DNA from: Streptomyces candidus
GTDB taxonomy: Bacteria > Actinomycetota > Actinomycetes > Streptomycetales > Streptomycetaceae
Reading direction: 5' to 3'
Length of the DNA: 64,000 bases
Assembly (NCBI RefSeq): GCF_014207445.1
Contig: NZ_JACHEM010000014.1
Location: 1 to 64,000 of the forward strand
Shown here: piece after piece, positions 1 through 7,683 of the stretch
Position numbering within the stretch: the stretch's first letter is position 1
How the letters are laid out: each line of letters starts with the position of its first letter
The notes under the pieces: model-generated
Told to the model about the DNA's origin: nothing
The model's database searches: none
Seen by the model: the letters and a program-made list of their open reading frames with translations, nothing else
Translations under genes and position numbers: made by a program

Positions 1-579
1 GCCGCCGAGAAACGCCACGCCATCGAGTCCGGCCCCTTGCTCATCTTCACGCTCGTGCTGGCCCTGTTCGTGCTCGGCGTGTCCGGGCTGCTGCACGTCG
101 ACGGCATCCTGGCCGTTTTCGTCTGCGGCCTGGCCTTCAACGCCACCAGTTCCGCGAGCGAGCGCGCCGACGAGAACAAGATCGACGAGGCAGTCAACCG
201 CCTTGTGGTCCTGCCGCTGTTCACCGCGCTGGGAGCGATGCTTCCCTGGCGCGAGTGGGGCGAGCTGGGATGGTGGCGGGCACTGCTCCTGGTCGTCGGC
301 GTGCTGCTGCTGCGCCGGCTGCCGGTCCTGCTCATCCTCAAACGGCCGCTCTCCCTGACCTGGCGGGACACGGTCTTCCTGGGCTGGTTCGGTCCCCTCG
401 GGGTCTCGGCGCTGTTCTACCTGACCATGGAAGCCCATCGGCTCGGAACCAACCCCGTGGTACTGGCCGGCGGAACGCTGGTCGTCGCCGCCAGCACCAT
501 CGTCCACGCCATCACCACGGCCCCCGGCCTGGCCCTCTACCGCAAGGCCGCCAACCGGACACCAGAGAGGGCGCAGTGA
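1..579 (+). CDS. Cation:proton antiporter, C-terminal part (5' end outside window)
   Basis: The frame is open from base 1, so only the last 192 residues are visible. They form a highly hydrophobic protein with about five membrane segments. The stretch GWFGPLGVSALFY matches the conserved region near the end of CPA1/NhaP-type Na+(K+)/H+ antiporters, which exchange a cation for protons across the cell membrane. A TTG at base 37 could be read as a start, but coding clearly continues to its left, so the gene is cut by the window edge. It ends 180 bp before a DUF4396 gene on the same strand. The family is fairly certain; the ion is not deducible. Confidence 0.8.
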   Translation, partial: AAEKRHAIESGPLLIFTLVLALFVLGVSGLLHVDGILAVFVCGLAFNATSSASERADENKIDEAVNRLVVLPLFTALGAMLPWREWGELGWWRALLLVVGVLLLRRLPVLLILKRPLSLTWRDTVFLGWFGPLGVSALFYLTMEAHRLGTNPVVLAGGTLVVAASTIVHAITTAPGLALYRKAANRTPERAQ

Positions 580-758
580 GCGTGCCAAACCCTCGGCCCC
601 CGTCCCCGGTAGCCCGTCGACGGCCTTCGCCAAGGGCGGTCGGTTTCCGTCGGGAGAACTTCGCCATCTGCCGCTCTTCGAACTCGGCCCCCTGTTGAAT
701 CGCCCAACCATCTCTAGGAACAGCGTTTGTCGACCGGTTGTAAAGGAGGATGAAGGTC

Positions 759-1289
759 ATGGATCCCAGCACGCACCACACCGGCGCCGCGCACGACCCG
801 GCCGCCCCAGGTGAGCACCACGCCCACGCCGGCCACCACGGCGGACACGCTCGTGGGGCGTCCTGGCCGACCGCTGCCAAGGCGACGCTGCACTGCCTGA
901 CCGGCTGTGCCATCGGCGAGATCCTGGGCATGGTCATCGGCACCGCGCTGCTGTGGGGCAACGTCGAGACCATGGTCCTGGCGATCGCGCTCGCGTTCCT
1001 CTTCGGCTACTCGTTCACACTGTTCGCGGTCCGCCGGGCCGGCCTGGGCTTCAAGAGCGCCGTCAAGGTGGCACTGGCCGCCGACACCGTCTCCATCGCC
1101 GTGATGGAACTGGTCGACAACGGCATCATCGCCCTCACCCCCGGTGCGATGGACGCCCACCTGTCCGACGGACTGTTCTGGTCGGCGCTCTTGGGCGGGT
1201 TCGCCGTCGCATTCCTGATCACCACACCGGTCAACAAGTGGATGATCGGCCGAGGCAAGGGCCATGCCGTCGTCCACGCCCACCACTGA
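759..1289 (+). CDS. DUF4396 family membrane protein with His-rich ends
   Basis: This 176-residue protein has a His-rich N-terminus (repeated HH and HAH within the first 30 residues) and ends in HAVVHAHH. Between them are four to five hydrophobic helices and the motif TGCAIGEILGMVIG, typical of the DUF4396 family. The start ATG at 759 is chosen because AAGGAGG at 743-749 sits 9 bases upstream; the earlier ATG at 750 abuts that ribosome site. The biochemical role is unknown. His clusters at both ends suggest metal binding, which fits the copper-binding protein gene 315 bp downstream, but this is inference. Confidence 0.82.
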   Translation: MDPSTHHTGAAHDPAAPGEHHAHAGHHGGHARGASWPTAAKATLHCLTGCAIGEILGMVIGTALLWGNVETMVLAIALAFLFGYSFTLFAVRRAGLGFKSAVKVALAADTVSIAVMELVDNGIIALTPGAMDAHLSDGLFWSALLGGFAVAFLITTPVNKWMIGRGKGHAVVHAHH

Positions 1290-1604
1290 CCCAGCAAGCC
1301 AGCCGCGCCAGGCCCGGACACCCCGCACAGACAGGGCGGCCCGGGCCCGCCGGCCATATCCCGAAAACCGCGACGCCCGGCGCCCGGAGTTGCGTGGGAG
1401 TGGCCGGTCCAGTCGGCCACCGGGGCCACGCTCCGGCGCGACACCTGTTCCCTCGCGGGTCCACGACACGGGCCGGCCACGAGCAAACGCCAAGCGGCCA
1501 GCGGCCCGCGAACGCAGGCGAGGTTTCTCCTGCCCCACCCGGTGTTACCCCTACAAGGCGAGGCCAACGCCCGCCACGGGCATCCATCTCACCGGAGGAC
1601 GATC
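1290..1604. other. Intergenic region, no gene seen
   Basis: No convincing coding sequence on either strand. It must carry the promoter of the copper-binding protein gene. A TACCCC half-site occurs near 1548, but no second half of a CsoR-type operator was found. Confidence 0.5.
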
Positions 1605-2015
1605 ATGACCACTGCTGCCAAGGCCATGCTGGACACCTATCCCGCCGACCTGGACAACGTCGACTGCGACAAGCTCGTCCGCTGTATCGAGGAATGCCTC
1701 GCCTGCGCACAGGCATGTACCGCCTGCGCGGACGCCTGCCTGTCGGAGGACATGGTCGCCGAGCTGACCAAGTGCATCCGCACCAACGCCGACTGCGCCG
1801 ACCTCTGCACCGCCACCGCCGCTGTGCTCTCCCGCCACACCGGATATGACGCCAACGTCACCCGCGCGGCCCTCCAGGCGTGCGCGACCGTCTGCAAAGC
1901 TTGTGCCGACGAGTGCGGGCGCCACGCAGAGCAGCACAACCACTGCCGCGTATGCGCCGAAGCCTGCCGCCGCTGCGAACAGGCATGCAACGACCTCATC
2001 GCCTCCCTGCGCTGA
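1605..2015 (+). CDS. Four-helix-bundle copper-binding protein (Csp-like)
   Basis: The 136-residue protein carries 19 cysteines, mostly in CxxC and CxxxC spacings along predicted helices (for example CIEECLACAQACTACADAC), plus an HNHC cluster. This pattern is that of the four-helix bundle copper storage proteins (Csp family), which hold many Cu(I) ions with Cys thiolates inside the bundle. There is no signal peptide, so it should be cytosolic like Csp3. GGAGG at 1594-1598 lies 6 bases before ATG 1605, which decides the start over an in-frame ATG at 1542. The upstream DUF4396 and antiporter genes may share a metal or ion homeostasis role. Confidence 0.9.
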   Translation: MTTAAKAMLDTYPADLDNVDCDKLVRCIEECLACAQACTACADACLSEDMVAELTKCIRTNADCADLCTATAAVLSRHTGYDANVTRAALQACATVCKACADECGRHAEQHNHCRVCAEACRRCEQACNDLIASLR

Positions 2016-2219
2016 GTCACCGGCCAAGTCGGCGTCGGTGCCTGTTCAGGCCGCCACCCCCGCGCGCGCATCGGCGGCGGCCGGCCCGGCTCCTTGCGTT
2101 CCTCGGCCTCGGCGCGTCGAATCCACCTCATCAACGAGGCCGAGCGGACGCGAGGTCCTTCCCGCGATCGATGAGCCTGCCCGTGAATCCGTCGCTCACC
2201 CGCGCCCTGGCTGACCGCT

Positions 2220-2528
2220 CTACACGACCTCCAGAGGGAAATCAGTGTGCGCTCCGTCCGCGATGACCTTGATCTGGACGGTGCCCGGGGACGCACCGGC
2301 GATGAGCGGAACATCCGTGCTGCCCGTGCCGTTCGAGGACGTGGTGATCATGACGGGAGAACCGCCCTGGAAATCGGTGCCGGTTCCTTGGGGGTCGTCC
2401 ACGTAGAAACTCACCACCTGGCCTCCGGCCGGTTCGCCGCCGGCTCGGGCCATAACAGCCAGCGGAGCAAACTCCTGTCCCTTTCCCACCTGTTGCCCCT
2501 CACCCGTGATCAACGTGAGTGAATCCAT
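2220..2528 (-). CDS. Small Ig-like (Big_1 type) domain protein
   Basis: A 102-residue protein starting MDSLTLITGEGQQV. It reads as one bacterial Ig-like beta-sandwich of the invasin/Big_1 type, with GQVVSFYVDDPQG, PVMITTSSNGTGSTDVPLIAG and GTVQIKVIADG. There is no signal peptide or membrane segment, so where it acts is unclear. GGGAG lies 10 bases before ATG 2528. The frame is open further upstream, but that part reads Arg-rich through a tandem repeat and is not believable protein. It may be a free-standing domain or the tail of a larger lost gene. Confidence 0.6.
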   Translation of the reverse strand: MDSLTLITGEGQQVGKGQEFAPLAVMARAGGEPAGGQVVSFYVDDPQGTGTDFQGGSPVMITTSSNGTGSTDVPLIAGASPGTVQIKVIADGAHTDFPLEVV

Positions 2529-2902
2529 TGCTCTGGTACTCCCTTGCAGTGGACAGTGCCGAGCAACATTGCTCGGTCGGACGGCTGTTGTTCCGGGTTC
2601 CCACTGAACGAGCGTCCGAATCCCGTGGCCGTCGCTTTGGCGGAACCGGCACCAAAAAATGCGACGCCGTGTCCGGCACCAGAAAATGCGACGCCGTGTA
2701 CTGGGCGGATGTGCGCGGCTCGATGCCTGACCTGGTCCAGGCGGTAGGGCCAACGGGGTGGTCTGCACGCCGATTTGCCGCGGCTGCAGCGTCGGGTCCG
2801 GTCCGACCGGGGGTCATGTCAGCGTCTACTTCGAGTCAGGTTCATCGACTGTCAGCAGTGGATCGCCGAGCACGAGAGCAGTCCTGGCGGCGCTGTCCCG
2901 TG
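2529..2902. other. Intergenic region with tandem repeat, no gene seen
   Basis: No believable coding sequence. It holds the promoter of the Ig-like gene and a 27-bp tandem repeat at 2646-2699. The reductase gene ends at its right edge. Confidence 0.5.
2646..2699. repeat. 27-bp tandem direct repeat, two copies
   Basis: Two adjacent 27-bp units (2646-2672 and 2673-2699) differ at one base only; each contains AAATGCGACGCCGTGT. Repeated boxes of this kind occur at the ends of IS21-like elements, so this may be the leftover end of one, but no transposase was found nearby. Confidence 0.85.
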
Positions 2903-3742
2903 TCACCGGAACGCGGCGACATTGCGGGCGGCCCAGTCGGCGAAAGGACGCGGGGCGCGGCCGAGGACCTGCTGTACGTCCGGGCTGACGCGCAGCTCGG
3001 CCGGGCTCGGGGAGCCGAGGATGTCCAGGGTGTCGTCGGCAAGCTCCGCCGGCATGCTCTGGGTCATGGCGGTCTTGGCCTCTTCGCGGGTGAGTTCGTG
3101 GAACCTCACCGGCGAGCCCAGCGCGGCGGCGATGGCCTTTGTCTGCTGGCGCGGAGTGATCACCTCCGGACCGGTCAGCTCGTGGACGCTGCCGACGTGC
3201 CGGTCATCCAGCAGGCAGGCTGCCGCGACAGCGGCGATGTCCGCCGGATCGATGATCGGCACCCCGACGTCGCCGAAGGGCGCGGCGACGACCTGTTGCG
3301 CACGGACGGACTCGGCCCACCACAGGGCGTTGGAGGCGAAGCCGCCCGGCCGCAGGATGGCCCACTCCAGGCCGGACTCCCGCAGCATGTCCTCCAGTGC
3401 GCGCATCGCGATCCGCGTTCGGCCGCTGGGCCTGGTCACCACGCCCAGCGTGGAGAGCAGGACGACGCGGCGGACCCCGGCGGTCGCAGCTTCGCTGATG
3501 ATGTCGGCAGGGTTGGCTCCAGTGGCGTGCAGCTCGCCGGACAGGAGCAGGAACAGCGCTTTCGCGCCGGTCAGTACGGGCTTGAGACTGGCCGGTTCGG
3601 CCAGGTCGCCCACCACGTGGCGGACGCCGTCCGGCACCGCCGCCGTATGGCGTGACACGGCCGTCACTTGCCGGCCCGCCTCGGCCAGCGCTTGCGTCAA
3701 CGGTCGGCCGATATTTCCGGTGGCCCCGGTTACTACGATCAT
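2903..3742 (-). CDS. NmrA-like NAD(P)-binding oxidoreductase
   Basis: A 279-residue atypical short-chain dehydrogenase. The N-terminus has the Rossmann motif VTGATGNIGRPL at residues 4-15, followed by DLAEPASL and LLSTLGV. The mid-part WAILRPGGFASNALWW and ITPRQQTKAIAAALG is typical of NmrA/TMR-like NAD(P)H-binding proteins that act as quinone or small-molecule reductases or as redox sensors. It lacks a classical YxxxK. It is transcribed divergently from an HxlR regulator across a 94-bp gap that carries a nested dyad. This pairing is common and suggests HxlR control of the reductase. Confidence 0.85.
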   Translation of the reverse strand: MIVVTGATGNIGRPLTQALAEAGRQVTAVSRHTAAVPDGVRHVVGDLAEPASLKPVLTGAKALFLLLSGELHATGANPADIISEAATAGVRRVVLLSTLGVVTRPSGRTRIAMRALEDMLRESGLEWAILRPGGFASNALWWAESVRAQQVVAAPFGDVGVPIIDPADIAAVAAACLLDDRHVGSVHELTGPEVITPRQQTKAIAAALGSPVRFHELTREEAKTAMTQSMPAELADDTLDILGSPSPAELRVSPDVQQVLGRAPRPFADWAARNVAAFR

Positions 3743-3791
3743 GATCAGCTCCTTGTCGGATGTCCTCTGTGGCCGTCACGCTAGGAGCCGG

Positions 3792-3826
3792 GCTTACTTT
3801 TGGTAAGGACATACCTTCAGGTAAGC
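3792..3826. promoter_or_regulatory. Nested inverted repeat in divergent promoter, probable HxlR operator
   Basis: GCTTAC (3792-3797) pairs with GTAAGC (3821-3826), and inside them GGTA (3802-3805) pairs with TACC (3812-3815) about the same centre. The dyad lies directly upstream of the HxlR start and 50 bp upstream of the reductase start, so it is a good candidate for the regulator's site. Binding is inferred. Confidence 0.6.
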
Positions 3827-3836
3827 TCATGCGGTG

Positions 3837-4205
3837 ATGGAAAGTGTGCAGCACAGGCAGGCCGGGACGGACAAGCGGTATGACGTGTTTCACACCGGCT
3901 GCCCCGCGCGCGAGGTGGTCGACCACGTGACCAGCAGGTGGGGCGTCTGGGTGCTGATTTCGCTGCGGAACAACGACCTGCGGTTCTTCGAGTTGCGCGA
4001 GAGCATCCAGGGCATCAGCGAGAAGATGCTCGCCCAGACCTTGCGCGCGCTGGTCCAGGACGGCCTGGTCTGGCGGGAGGTCGAGCCGACGACGCCACCT
4101 CAGGTCACCTACGGACTGACCGGGTTCGGCCGGGACGTCGGCGAGCCGCTGACGGAGCTGTTCGACCGGATCACACAGCAACTCTCGCCGCGCAGCGCGG
4201 GATAG
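3837..4205 (+). CDS. HxlR-family transcriptional regulator
   Basis: A 122-residue winged-helix regulator. After a short N-terminus comes CPAREVVDHVTSRWGVWVL, the standard HxlR entry with its conserved Cys. Then follow LRFFELRESIQGISEKMLAQTLRALVQDGLVWREV, the recognition helix and wing, and VTYGLTGFGRDVGEPL at the end. The conserved Cys can sense electrophiles or quinones in some members. Starts at GTG 3834 or ATG 3837 are both possible; neither has a strong ribosome site. It is divergent from the NmrA-like reductase, its likely target. Confidence 0.9.
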   Translation: MESVQHRQAGTDKRYDVFHTGCPAREVVDHVTSRWGVWVLISLRNNDLRFFELRESIQGISEKMLAQTLRALVQDGLVWREVEPTTPPQVTYGLTGFGRDVGEPLTELFDRITQQLSPRSAG

Positions 4206-4553
4206 CGCAGTACTGGCTGGTGCACGTGGTACTGGCTGGTGCGCGTCGCGCGACGCGAGGGACGACCTGGTGAGCCAGATCTCAGCCCGACCGACAGTCC
4301 GCCCGACCGACAGCGCCCTCCGGCCGCCCCGAACGCGCCGCGTGACGTCCAGGTGGAAGATCACCACGGCCGTGACCTGTGGCCCGGCACCACAGCGAGG
4401 CGTGGCAGCAGATCGCCCTCCAGCTGGGCGTCTCCCGGCAGTCGCCCGAGCTCTCCGATCCCCCGGAGACCGAGCCCGCTCTGATCGTCCGCACGGACAG
4501 GGCCCGTCCGTCGTGGTGCTTCTGTTCTCACCGCGCCGGGCCGGCCCCGGTCC
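4206..4553. other. Intergenic, no gene seen
   Basis: No protein-like frame stands out. It contains a short direct repeat of GTACTGGCTGGTGC (4210-4237 area) just after the HxlR stop. It borders the broken WYL gene on the right. Confidence 0.4.
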
Positions 4554-5035
4554 TGTGGTGAGGGCGGCGCGGGCGTAGCGGACCGCGAGGTTCCCGAATA
4601 CGGTGGCCCGTTGGGGTGATCCAATGACATCGATATCGGTGTCGAAGCGGCCGATGGCGGCGGCGAGTCCGGCCCATGACCAGGAGCCGAGGACGAGTCG
4701 GCAGTGACGGGAGCCGAGTTCCCCGACGATTCCGTCCTGGGCGAAGGTCCCGACGTCACAGGCCGGGAGGTGGAGGATGACTTCACCTTGGCCGGGCCAG
4801 TCGGTGGTGGGGCCGTCGTTGCCACGCAAGCGGCTGGTGAGGTCGCCGTCTGCAGCGCGTGAGCTCGAAGGCGACGCCGGGGCCCGGTGAAGTGGGCGTA
4901 GGGGAGGTTGCCGGTCATCGAGCGGAGCGTTTCGTTCACTTGGTGCATCGTCTCCGCGCCGGTCAGCTGCGACCGGGCCGCGAGGATGGTGTCGGCGGCC
5001 AGGAGGGAAGAGCCCGGACCGCCCGCCCGAAACAC
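4554..5035 (-). pseudogene. Remnant of a WYL/YafY-type transcriptional regulator
   Basis: The minus strand from about 4860 to 4554 encodes GEVILHLPACDVGTFAQDG, ELGSRHCRLVLGSWSWAGL and AAAIGRFDTDIDVIG, which match the C-terminal part of Streptomyces HTH-WYL regulators. The reading frame runs on without the expected stop. Upstream, another frame (to about 5035) reads LTGAETMHQVNETLRSM and LPYAHFTGP, which may or may not belong to the same gene. There is no HTH domain and no intact start, so it looks like a decayed gene. The C-terminal family assignment is fairly good; the limits are approximate. Confidence 0.55.
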
Positions 5036-5466
5036 TCCAGCTCACGCAAGCCGCATGCTCTCGCCTCGTCGCGCGCGGCCGACGCTCACAGTCCACAGCC
5101 AACGGTTCCCAGCGTCTCTGCCGGGGCCACTTGCCCGCCAGCCCCAGATTGGCCCGGCTCCGCAAGTCCGGAAACCCCTGCGCGATGACAGCAGCCGGCT
5201 CCAGGCATGCCATGCCCGAGTCCGCTGCCGTCGGGCCCGTGGCACATCCCAAGGTTCCGTAGGTGCGGACTGCGTCCTGAAGCTTCCGGGCGACGGAATC
5301 GAGCGTCGCGAATCCCTGGCGCCCATTGATCTCGCGCAAGGCCAGGCCGACAGCCTCGGATGTGGCATCGGCCGCTGCCTTGCACTTCGCAGTGAACATC
5401 CGAGGCGGCGACGACGAGCAGGGCGAGTTCGTGGTTCAGAGTCGCGCCGGATCGCGCTACCTGCTG
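5036..5466 (-). other. Decayed region with a possible coding fragment
   Basis: From 5399 the minus strand reads MFTAKCKAAADATSEAVGL and DSVARKLQDAVRTYG for about 90 believable residues, then dissolves into Arg-rich text with no defined stop. It may be the N-terminal piece of a lost gene. The family was not recognised. Confidence 0.3.
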
Positions 5467-5670
5467 TTAGCCGAGCAAGTGGCTGATGCCGCCTTGACCG
5501 TCCGCTCCGTTCCAGATCACGGCCCCCAACCAGAACGGGAACCAGAACACCTCCTCCGGCAGGAAGGGGGTGGAGATGAACCAGATGAGAGGCAGGGCAA
5601 CGAACACCAGGCAGCAACCCCTGCCACTCCTGCGAGAAGCGGATGACGGCGGTGTTGTATTCGTGGGCAT
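5467..5670 (-). CDS. Small hydrophobic protein, uncertain
   Basis: A 67-residue frame with two hydrophobic stretches, CCLVFVALPLIWFISTPF and VFWFPFWLGAVIWNG, and a polar Ser/Arg N-terminus. It would be a small membrane protein. No good ribosome site precedes ATG 5670, and an upstream GTG at 5721 is also possible. It lies in decayed DNA between the WYL and IS701 remnants, so it may be real or chance. No family recognised. Confidence 0.35.
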   Translation of the reverse strand: MPTNTTPPSSASRRSGRGCCLVFVALPLIWFISTPFLPEEVFWFPFWLGAVIWNGADGQGGISHLLG

Positions 5671-5829
5671 CTCGCGAAGGTAGGTGGCGCTTACAACTCG
5701 CGCATGAGTACCCGTACTCACGGCGTCGGCTGTGGTCGCTCCTGGGATGTCCGCCGTGGCTTGGCGCCTACCTTGTGATGGGCGGGGCGGCTGAAAGCCT
5801 CGCCGGTTACAAGGACTCTGCCCACGTCA

Positions 5830-5947
5830 TGACAGGCCGAGGATCTGGGCCGGTAGACCGTCCAGCTCTGGGCCGGTAGACCGTCCAGCTAGGGGGCGAT
5901 GCGGGGTGCGTCGTAGCCGGCGTCCAGCACTACCGGAATCTCCGGAT
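5830..5947 (-). mobile_element. Remnant of an IS701-type transposase gene
   Basis: The minus strand reads NPEIPVVLDAGYDAPRIAP, then a TAG stop, then LDGLPAQ. This matches the conserved VLDAGYD and LAGLPVQ stretch of Streptomyces DDE transposases of the IS701 type, where the Asp of LDAGYD belongs to the catalytic triad. Besides the stop, a 23-bp duplication shifts the frame. No other transposase region or terminal repeats were found. To the right, 5966-6080 on the plus strand reads FPDRTLLLVQARRLRHRLG, not identified. Confidence 0.65.
5845..5890. repeat. Perfect 23-bp tandem duplication
   Basis: The unit beginning CTGGGCCGGTAGACC occurs twice without a gap (5845-5867 and 5868-5890). It lies inside the transposase remnant; 23 is not a multiple of three, so the duplication also breaks the frame. 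Confidence 0.95.
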
Positions 5948-6083
5948 TACCCCGTCCCGGCGAAGCACGGGGGCGGGCCGGCCTGCCCCTCTTCCCCGAC
6001 CGCACGCTTCTGCTCGTCCAAGCCCGCCGCCTCCGCCACCGGCTCGGCACCAAGGCCGCCCGCAACACTTGGCCACGACCGCC

Positions 6084-7670
6084 TCAGACCGTCGTGTAGG
6101 CCAGAGCCAGACACGTCCGCTCGCCGGTCGAGGTCTTCCGAGGCTTGCCGATCATCCCATCAGACATGAACATCCGGCCATGGGTATAGAGAATTTCCGC
6201 GCCGTAGGAGAACGCACACTCCGTGTCGTGCGTGCTTCCCCGGACGTGGCTCGCCAGCAGGGTCACTGGCGTGAAGCTGTCCCCGCCGATGCTGACGATC
6301 TGCTTGCTGCCCTCACCGAAGACCGGTTCTCTGTAAGCGATGAGGTTGCCGCCGTCCATACGCAGCGGGTACATCGCGTGCCGGACGCCCGCGTCGGCCT
6401 TGTCGGATGTCGGTTTTCCCGTGGTGAGGTCGAACGAGACAATCTCATTGGTTCGGACGAACTCCTCTGTGCCGACCTGGTGCTCCTCGGTGGGGAAGTA
6501 GATCCTGTCGTTGCCGACCACCACGCCGCGGCAGCCTTCCACTTCGTCGAAGGTGCAGTCCACCACGTACCGGTCCCGCGGCGCGGGGATGATGGTCTTG
6601 AGTTTGCCGGTCTTCTCGTCGATCGAGAAGAAGTCGCGGCTGTCCGAGACGTCGCCCGAGGCGCTGAAGAGTTTGGCGGTGACGACCAGCGGTCGCGTGG
6701 AGACGATCGACGGGTAGGCAAAGCCCGTTGGCATCCTGAACGTCGAAATCGGCTCGCGCGTGGCGGTGTTGATGTTCTGGACCTCCCAGTACAGGCTTTC
6801 GTACGGACCACACCTGCGGACCGCCGCAAGCGTCTCGCCGCCCCCGTATCCCACGTCGGCGCACTTCTCGGCGTTGAGCTGGGGCTTCCACAGTTCTCTG
6901 CCGTCGGTCAGGCCCCAGGCGGCGCCGCCTTTGTCGCCGGAGGCGGCGACCGTGTTCCCGCTCAGGGTGACTTCGTCGAACCGGACCTTCTGGTCATCGG
7001 CCGCCGTGCCGCCGCTGACGGACCGGCTCCACAGCAGTTTGCCCTTGGTGAGATCGATCGCGCCGACCTCGGTGCAGGGCACGGTGTCCTTCGTCGTCCT
7101 GGGCTTGGTGGCTTCGAAGGCGATCGCGGTTCTGTTGTCCTTCGATGTGTGGTGCGAGGCCGCGCAGAGCTGGCCGGGCAGCGCGATCGTCCACAGTCGA
7201 GTGCCATCGGCGATGTCGTACCCGCTGATCGACGCAACGCCCGGCTTGACGTACACCGTGTCGGTCAGCCAGGAACCGGCGACTTTCACATCGGTGGTGA
7301 CGACGGGGACAGGCAATGCGAACGCCACCTCGGACCGGGTGTCCGTGGGGACTCTTTCCCCGCCCGGGCCGTCCGCGGCCTCCCTCCCGGACTTGCCGTC
7401 TGTCCCGGCCGAACCCCTGACGTCGTTCCTCCGCTCGCCGTCACCGTTCGCGTACCAGACTCCACCACCGACGATCAGCACCGTGGCAACAGCCGCAGCG
7501 ATGACGATCCGCATGCGCGTGGTCGGCTTCCTGCGGTCGCCGGGGCCCGGCGGCGGCGTGTGCGCCTGCGGCTGAAGGGACGGGGGCCACTGCGGATATC
7601 CGTATCCCGGCCCTTGCTGCTGTGGCGGGAGCGGAGCGCCGAAACCGCCGGGCGGGGGTTGCTGCGCCAT
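6084..7670 (-). CDS. Membrane-anchored PQQ-like beta-propeller protein
   Basis: A 528-residue protein. Residues 1-50 are Pro/Gln/Gly-rich and cytosolic, residues 53-73 are one membrane helix (MRIVIAAAVATVLIVGGGVW), and the rest is extracytoplasmic. That part has repeated blades such as SGYDIADGTRLWTIALPG, AIDLTKGKLLWSRSVSG and SFDLTTGKPT, typical of PQQ-like (BamB-like) eight-bladed propellers. No PQQ ligands or enzyme domain are visible, so it is more likely a binding scaffold than a dehydrogenase. It starts 14 bp after the stop of a paralogue with the same architecture. Confidence 0.85.
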   Translation of the reverse strand: MAQQPPPGGFGAPLPPQQQGPGYGYPQWPPSLQPQAHTPPPGPGDRRKPTTRMRIVIAAAVATVLIVGGGVWYANGDGERRNDVRGSAGTDGKSGREAADGPGGERVPTDTRSEVAFALPVPVVTTDVKVAGSWLTDTVYVKPGVASISGYDIADGTRLWTIALPGQLCAASHHTSKDNRTAIAFEATKPRTTKDTVPCTEVGAIDLTKGKLLWSRSVSGGTAADDQKVRFDEVTLSGNTVAASGDKGGAAWGLTDGRELWKPQLNAEKCADVGYGGGETLAAVRRCGPYESLYWEVQNINTATREPISTFRMPTGFAYPSIVSTRPLVVTAKLFSASGDVSDSRDFFSIDEKTGKLKTIIPAPRDRYVVDCTFDEVEGCRGVVVGNDRIYFPTEEHQVGTEEFVRTNEIVSFDLTTGKPTSDKADAGVRHAMYPLRMDGGNLIAYREPVFGEGSKQIVSIGGDSFTPVTLLASHVRGSTHDTECAFSYGAEILYTHGRMFMSDGMIGKPRKTSTGERTCLALAYTTV

Positions 7671-7683
7671 GTGGATGAGCCTC

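Noticed and set aside
1290..1604. CsoR-type copper operator before the Csp-like gene
   Set aside because: Only one TACCCC half-site; no matching arm found.
2529..2768. N-terminal extension of the Ig-like protein
   Set aside because: Passes through the 27-bp repeat and reads RRRIFWCRTRRRIFWC, not credible as protein; a good ribosome site lies before ATG 2528.
3204..5399. 731-residue open frame on the minus strand
   Set aside because: It runs antisense to or out of frame with the reductase, HxlR and WYL remnant; most of it is Arg/Gly/Pro-rich text caused by high GC.
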